From Rhodanobacter sp. UBA5168 (GTDB lineage: Bacteria > Pseudomonadota > Gammaproteobacteria > Xanthomonadales > Rhodanobacteraceae): a stretch of 10,650 nt of DNA. The notes under the pieces are model-generated. The model made no database searches, was not told where the DNA came from, and saw only the letters and a list, made by a program, of their open reading frames with translations. Location of the stretch: NCBI GenBank assembly GCA_002413455.1, contig DHXA01000101.1, forward strand, positions 1 through 10,650, in the 5' to 3' direction. Of this stretch, positions 6,834 through 10,650 are shown piece by piece. The translations under genes and the position numbers were made by a program. The first letter of the stretch is position 1. Each line of letters opens with the position of its first letter.

Positions 6834-8378
6834 ATGTCCACTGACTTTCTCGAACGCGAAGGCACCCGGTTACCCGCCAATGTGGCGGTGCGCCGCGTAT
6901 TGGTCGATGCCGCGCAGTGGTCGCAGAGCGCGCAGAGCCTGCGCGACCTGGACGCCTGTCTGCTTGCGCTGTGGGGCGCCGATGATCGGGACGTCGACGG
7001 CATGTTCCGCATCTTCGCCGCTTTCCTGCTGCCCGATCACGTGCTGCTGCTGCAACATGCGATGCCCGCGGCCACACCGGTGTACCCGTCGCTGGCTGGC
7101 TGGTTCCCGGTAGCCGACCGGCTGCAGCGTGCCGTATACGACCTGCTGGGGCTGCAGCCCGATGCGGGCGACCGCCGCCCATGGCTGCGTCATGGCGGAT
7201 GGCCCGATGATCACTTTCCGCTGCGTCGGGACAGCGATTCCACGCAAACGTTTCCGGTGGAACCGGCGCCGTACTCCTTCGTGCCGGTGAGTGGCGACGG
7301 GGTGCACGAGATCGCCGTGGGTCCGGTGCACGCCGGCACGATCGAGCCGGGGCATTTCCGCTTTTCCGTGGTGGGCGAAAAAGTGCTGCGCCTGGAAGCG
7401 CGCCTGGGCTATACCCACAAAGGCATCGCCAAACGCTTCGAAGGACTGCCGCTGGCGGAAGGCCATCATCTGGCCGCACGGATCTGCGGCGACAGCACGG
7501 TGGCATTTTCATGGGCCTACTGCGCCGCGCTGGAGTCGATCACGGATACCGAGCTGCCCCGCCGCGCCGCGTCCCTGCGGGCCTTGGCGCTCGAGCGCGA
7601 GCGCCTGGCCAATCACCTGGGTGACCTTGGTGCGCTCGGCAACGACGCGGGCCTGGCGTTCGGGCTGGTGCAGTTCTCCAGCCTGAAGGAGCAGCTGCTC
7701 CGCCTCAATCAGGAGGCTTTCGGTAAGCGCTATCTGTTCGACTATCTGGTTCCCGGCGGAGTCGTCACCGACCTTGGCATGCACGCGATCCGCGCCATGC
7801 TCGATGAGGCGACGATGCTGGAACAGGCCGTGGCCACACTGCGCACCATCTACGACGACCATGCCGGCCTGCAGGACCGCTTCCGCGATGCCGGCCAGGT
7901 CAGTCCCGAGCTGGCCAGGGCGCATGGCGCGCTCGGCCTGGCCGGGCGCGCTTCCGGCACCGCGCAGGACGTGCGGATTGATCTGCCGTGGCCACCTTAC
8001 GATTGGCTGCGGCCCAGGCGCGTCCTGCGTTTCGGCGGCGACGTCGCCGCCCGTGTGCTGGTGCGCTTCGACGAAATCATCGAGTCGTTGCGACTGTGCC
8101 GGTCGCTACTCGAGACGCTTCCGGCGGGGCCCAGCCTGATCACGCTGCCGACAGCAGCGACCGGTCGACTGGGACTTGGCCTGATCGAGGGTTGGCGCGG
8201 CCCGGTGCTGATCGCGCTGGAAACGGCAGCGGACAATCGCGTGCGGCGTTGCCACGCGCATGACCCCTCGTGGCAGAACTGGCCGCTTGTGGAGTACGCG
8301 ATCCACGGCAACATCGTGCCGGACTTCCCGCTCATCAACAAATCATTCAACCTCGCCTACAGCGGTCACGACGGGTGA
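6834..8378 (+). CDS. hyfG: Hydrogenase large-subunit homologue without the NiFe site (HyfG/EhrL-like, NuoCD-type)
   Basis: This 514-residue peripheral subunit on the cytoplasmic face resembles HyfG/HycE, a fusion of a NuoC-like domain (about 1-140, with the ADRLQRAVYDLLGL stretch at 94-107) and a NuoD/large-subunit domain (about 155-514). The large-subunit framework is clear: GPVHAGTIEPGHFRF (163-177), LGYTHKGIAKRFEG (191-204), RERLANHLGDLG (255-266) and FPLINKSFNLAYSG (498-511). The NiFe ligands are not. Where HycE has RVCGIC, this protein has RICGDS (216-221), keeping C218 but with S221 for the second cysteine. Where HycE has DPCYSC, it has NLAYSG (506-511), with A508 and G511 for the cysteines. 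Three of four ligands are lost, so it should not bind Ni-Fe or turn over H2. The quinone tyrosine position of NuoD aligns by eye with G219, so it is not a plain complex I subunit either. The protein ends 3 residues after the second motif, with no cleavable tail. This pattern defines Ehr complexes. Comparison is from memory of family sequences. Confidence 0.93.
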   Translation: MSTDFLEREGTRLPANVAVRRVLVDAAQWSQSAQSLRDLDACLLALWGADDRDVDGMFRIFAAFLLPDHVLLLQHAMPAATPVYPSLAGWFPVADRLQRAVYDLLGLQPDAGDRRPWLRHGGWPDDHFPLRRDSDSTQTFPVEPAPYSFVPVSGDGVHEIAVGPVHAGTIEPGHFRFSVVGEKVLRLEARLGYTHKGIAKRFEGLPLAEGHHLAARICGDSTVAFSWAYCAALESITDTELPRRAASLRALALERERLANHLGDLGALGNDAGLAFGLVQFSSLKEQLLRLNQEAFGKRYLFDYLVPGGVVTDLGMHAIRAMLDEATMLEQAVATLRTIYDDHAGLQDRFRDAGQVSPELARAHGALGLAGRASGTAQDVRIDLPWPPYDWLRPRRVLRFGGDVAARVLVRFDEIIESLRLCRSLLETLPAGPSLITLPTAATGRLGLGLIEGWRGPVLIALETAADNRVRRCHAHDPSWQNWPLVEYAIHGNIVPDFPLINKSFNLAYSGHDG

Positions 8379-8385
8379 TGCCAGC

Positions 8386-8898
8386 ATGTTCGATATCCTG
8401 ACCCGCATTCGTCGCACCGGCATCCTCAGCGAAGCGCTGCCGCGATCCGAAGCGCCCGAAGCACCGCTGGAAAAATTGCAGCGCAACCTGCAAGCGGTAT
8501 TCGGGCGCGCGCTGCGCATCCGCCATGTCGATGCCGGCTCGTGCAACGGCTGCGAGCTGGAGATCCATGCGCTGTCCAACCCGTACTACAACCTCGAGGG
8601 CAGCGGCATCGCGTTCGTGGCCAGTCCGAGACACGCCGACGTACTGCTGGTCACCGGCCCGGTCTCGGTCAACATGGAGCAGGCGCTCAGGCGCACCTAC
8701 GAGGCGATGCCCGATCCCAAATGGGTCATGGCGGTCGGTGACTGCGGCGCCTGTGGCGGCGTGTTCGGTGCGAACTACGCGACGCGCGGCCCGATCAGTG
8801 CCGTCATCCCGGTCGATGCCGTGGTCAACGGCTGCCCGCCCACGCCGCAGGCGCTGCTGCAGGGCCTGCTGCAGATCACCCGGGAGCGCCCCGGCTAG
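8386..8898 (+). CDS. hyfI: Hydrogenase small-subunit-like [4Fe-4S] protein (HyfI/NuoB-type)
   Basis: This 170-residue peripheral iron-sulfur subunit belongs to the NuoB/HycG/HyfI family and carries the cluster equivalent to N2 of complex I or the proximal cluster of group 4 hydrogenases. All four expected ligands are visible: C53 and C56 in GSCNGCELEI (51-60), C120 in VGDCGACGG (117-125) and C150 in NGCPPTP (148-154). An additional cysteine is C123. It is shorter than E. coli HyfI (about 250) and NuoB (220) because it lacks a long C-terminal extension. The ATG at 8386 puts the gene 7 bases after hyfG and gives a family-like N-terminus; an upstream in-frame ATG at 8260 would overlap hyfG heavily and encode a low-complexity extension. 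It is the last gene of the operon and converges with lolA, their stop codons being 9 bases apart. It is the only iron-sulfur protein encoded in the operon. Confidence 0.95.
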   Translation: MFDILTRIRRTGILSEALPRSEAPEAPLEKLQRNLQAVFGRALRIRHVDAGSCNGCELEIHALSNPYYNLEGSGIAFVASPRHADVLLVTGPVSVNMEQALRRTYEAMPDPKWVMAVGDCGACGGVFGANYATRGPISAVIPVDAVVNGCPPTPQALLQGLLQITRERPG

Positions 8899-8907
8899 GT
8901 TCGCCGA

Positions 8908-9573
8908 TCAGTCCTTCAGCGGCTGGGTGCTGATCACCGGCACGTCGCCGATCACGTCGGCGCCCTTCGGTGGCACGAAGTTGAAGGCAGACGCCGGAAT
9001 CGACGCATTGCGCTGCCAACCGGAGAAGCGGATGTCGGTGGTCGAGCCGAGCTGGTCGCGGAACGTCATCCGCGCCAGGCCGTTCGCGTCGAAACCGAGG
9101 TCGGCGTAGTCGAACTGCGGATCCTTCGCGGTGGAGGTGAGCCGCAGCCAGGCCAGACCATCGTGTTCGCCCTGTTCGGCAACCTTGAAGTTCCTGTCCA
9201 GCTGCTTGACGTCGGTCAGCACGGTGAGCGGGCTGTGTGCCTCCTCGGTGCTCTGGATGCGCACGGTGACCTGCTCCAGCTCCGGGTCGTACATCCACAC
9301 CCGGCTGCCATCGGCCACGATCGTCTGCTTGTACGGCGCCAGCGTGTCCCAGCGGAACTGGCGCGGCGCTTCCAGCGCCAGCGTGCCGGAACTGGTCTTG
9401 CTGCTGTGGCCGTTGATGTCGGTCAGCGACTGGGTGAACTGCCCGGTGAGCGAATGCAGGCCGGTGGCGAACGTATCCAGCCGGGCACGCGCCGGACCGG
9501 TGGCGGCTTGCGCCACGGCGCCCAGCGAAAGCATCAGCACAAAAGCAGTGGCGGCAAGCATGAAGCGTTTCAT
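8908..9573 (-). CDS. lolA: LolA, periplasmic outer-membrane lipoprotein carrier
   Basis: LolA takes lipoproteins released from the inner membrane by LolCDE and hands them across the periplasm to LolB. The 221-residue protein starts with a Sec signal peptide: MKR, then a hydrophobic core (about 5-18), then AQA at 21-23 as the likely cleavage site, with no lipobox cysteine. Family features are the opening GLHSLTGQFTQ (38-48), SGTLALEAPRQFRW (62-75), a DGSRVWMYDPELEQVTV stretch (88-104), and a C-terminal FVPPKGADVI (199-208). The ATG at 9573 was chosen because AAGGGA precedes it by about 7 bases and because it opens a proper signal peptide; the same frame is open further upstream to an ATG at 9621. 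It lies 69 bases downstream of ftsK in the same direction, as in many gammaproteobacteria. The usual downstream neighbour rarA is displaced by the hyf-like block. Confidence 0.96.
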   Translation of the reverse strand: MKRFMLAATAFVLMLSLGAVAQAATGPARARLDTFATGLHSLTGQFTQSLTDINGHSSKTSSGTLALEAPRQFRWDTLAPYKQTIVADGSRVWMYDPELEQVTVRIQSTEEAHSPLTVLTDVKQLDRNFKVAEQGEHDGLAWLRLTSTAKDPQFDYADLGFDANGLARMTFRDQLGSTTDIRFSGWQRNASIPASAFNFVPPKGADVIGDVPVISTQPLKD

Positions 9574-9642
9574 CGGATTCCCTTGGAACATGACTGCGAA
9601 GGCTGGCAGTGTGCGCAGCAATCGCTTAATGGACGCCAGCCG

Positions 9643-10650
9643 TCAGTTCTTGGGTGGCGGCGGCGCCAGTACTTCGCGGTTGCCGTTGTGCTGCGGGGCG
9701 CTGACGACGCCGTCCTGCTCCATCTGCTCGACCAGTCGCGCGGCGCGGTTGTAGCCGATGCGCAGGTGGCGTTGCACGCCGGAGATCGAGGCGCGCCGCG
9801 TCTGCGTAACCACCGCCACGGCCTTGTCGTACAGCAGCGTGTCGGCATCGCCACCGCCCTCCTCGCCATCCTGCGGCAAACCGGAGTCGTTGATGAACTT
9901 GCCGTCGCTGGTCGGTTGCGCCTCTTCCAGCACACCCTCGATGTACTGCGGCGCACCCTGCGATTTCAGCCAGGCGACGACGTGATGCACCTCGTGATCG
10001 TCGACGAAGGCGCCGTGCACACGCTCCGGTGTGGCCGTACCCGGCGGCAGGTACAGCATGTCGCCGTGGCCGAGCAGCGCTTCCGCGCCACTCTGGTCGA
10101 GGATCGTGCGCGAGTCGATCTTGGATGACACCTGGAACGCGATGCGGGTCGGGATGTTCGCCTTGATCAGGCCGGTGATCACGTCCACCGACGGGCGCTG
10201 GGTAGCCAGGATCAGATGCACGCCGGCGGCACGCGCCTTCTGCGCGAGGCGGGCGATCAGCTCCTCGACCTTCTTGCCGACGATCATCATCATGTCGGCG
10301 AACTCGTCGATGATGATCACGATGTAGGGCAGCGGTTCCAGCGGCTCGGCGGCGAGGTTCGGCATGTCCGGGTTCGGCCGGAACAGCGGATCGAGCAACG
10401 GCTGGCCGGCGTTCTCGGCATCCTTCACCTTCTTGTTGAAACCGCCGAGATTTCGCACGCCCACGGCAGCCATCAGCTTGTAGCGACGTTCCATTTCGGC
10501 CACGCACCAGCGCAAGGCATTCGCGGCTTCCTTCATGTCGGTGACCACCGGCGCCAGCAGATGCGGGATGCCCTCGTAGACCGAGAGCTCCAGCATCTTC
10601 GGGTCGATCATGATCATCCGCACGTCTTTCGCGCTGGCCTTGTACAGCAG
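9643..10650 (-). CDS. ftsK: FtsK DNA translocase, C-terminal part
   Basis: This is the C-terminal 335 residues of FtsK, the septal DNA pump that moves chromosome termini and activates XerCD recombination at dif. The frame is open to the window edge, so the N-terminal membrane domain, linker and Walker A lie outside. Numbering from the window edge, the motor domain begins with [20 protein letters not shown] (1-20). Walker B is [10 protein letters not shown] (110-119), followed by the [20 protein letters not shown] stretch (139-158), typical of FtsK/SpoIIIE. The C-terminal winged-helix gamma domain, which reads KOPS sequences and contacts XerD, is at about 274-329 ([28 protein letters not shown]). 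A short proline-rich end (APPPPKN) follows. An acidic, glycine-rich linker (EEGGGDAD, 263-270) joins the two. It is upstream of lolA on the same strand. Confidence 0.97.
   Translation of the reverse strand: MLYKASAKDVRMIMIDPKMLELSVYEGIPHLLAPVVTDMKEAANALRWCVAEMERRYKLMAAVGVRNLGGFNKKVKDAENAGQPLLDPLFRPNPDMPNLAAEPLEPLPYIVIIIDEFADMMMIVGKKVEELIARLAQKARAAGVHLILATQRPSVDVITGLIKANIPTRIAFQVSSKIDSRTILDQSGAEALLGHGDMLYLPPGTATPERVHGAFVDDHEVHHVVAWLKSQGAPQYIEGVLEEAQPTSDGKFINDSGLPQDGEEGGGDADTLLYDKAVAVVTQTRRASISGVQRHLRIGYNRAARLVEQMEQDGVVSAPQHNGNREVLAPPPPKN

Noticed and set aside
1721..8898. Functional hydrogenase-4 / formate hydrogenlyase
   Set aside because: Three of four NiFe cysteine ligands are absent, and ferredoxin-like subunits, formate dehydrogenase and maturation genes are not present in the window.
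1721..8898. DAB/MpsAB-type inorganic carbon transporter, because of the NuoL-like subunits
   Set aside because: No DabA-like (DUF2309) zinc protein is present, and the six-subunit order matches hyf/Ehr operons instead.
612..8909. Shared 8-mer CGCCGATC at 612-619 and 8902-8909, near both ends of the suspected inserted block, as target-site duplication
   Set aside because: Short, GC-rich, and located inside coding ends rather than symmetrically at the junctions; likely chance in this composition.
8905..8940. Imperfect GCCGATCAG / CTGATCACCGGC pairing at the hyfI-lolA convergence as a bidirectional terminator
   Set aside because: Needs a bulge and an 18-base loop, lies inside the lolA coding end, and has no T run on either side.
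9601..9641. Inverted repeat GGCTGGC / GCCAGCC in the ftsK-lolA spacer as a terminator
   Set aside because: The loop is 27 bases and no T run follows in the leftward direction, so it is not a convincing intrinsic terminator.

Overview
The window looks like a GC-rich gammaproteobacterial chromosome, most likely Xanthomonadales (Rhodanobacter/Dyella/Frateuria type). This rests on the sequence of the housekeeping proteins and on the conserved neighbourhood ftsK-lolA-rarA; the genus is a guess. The DNA is compact, with no intergenic gap above about 120 bases. No rRNA, tRNA, transposase, integrase or CRISPR array was seen.

Layout. The left edge (1-533, minus) is the N-terminal part of rarA, an AAA+ replication-recombination ATPase that runs off the window. 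Next, also on minus, come an unrecognised 261-residue soluble protein (603-1388) and, overlapping it upstream, a 75-residue ribbon-helix-helix DNA-binding protein (1372-1599). An AT-rich divergent region (1600-1720) holds a sigma-70-like promoter pointing right, overlapped by a perfect 7-5-7 inverted repeat. From 1721 to 8898 on plus runs a tightly packed six-gene operon, hyfB-hyfC-hyfE-hyfF-hyfG-hyfI, like the group 4 [NiFe] hydrogenase membrane complex. The right part (8908-10650, minus) holds lolA and the C-terminal third or more of ftsK.

Main point. The catalytic subunit of the Hyf-like complex has lost three of the four cysteines that bind the Ni-Fe centre: the proximal motif reads CGDS and the distal motif reads AYSG. 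It also ends three residues after the distal motif, so there is no tail for a maturation protease. The small subunit keeps all four ligands of its single [4Fe-4S] cluster, and the two antiporter-like subunits keep their main ion-channel residues. The complex is therefore not a hydrogenase but a member of the poorly understood Ehr (energy-converting hydrogenase-related) class. The operon has no ferredoxin-like (HyfA/HyfH/NuoI type) subunit and no hydrogenase maturation genes, so the source and sink of its electrons are unknown.

Context. In many gammaproteobacteria rarA directly follows lolA. Here about 8.4 kb separates them (Ehr operon on plus, RHH plus unknown gene on minus), which looks like a cargo block inserted into a housekeeping operon. 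The RHH protein, transcribed divergently next to the promoter-overlapping palindrome, is the natural candidate regulator of the Ehr operon.
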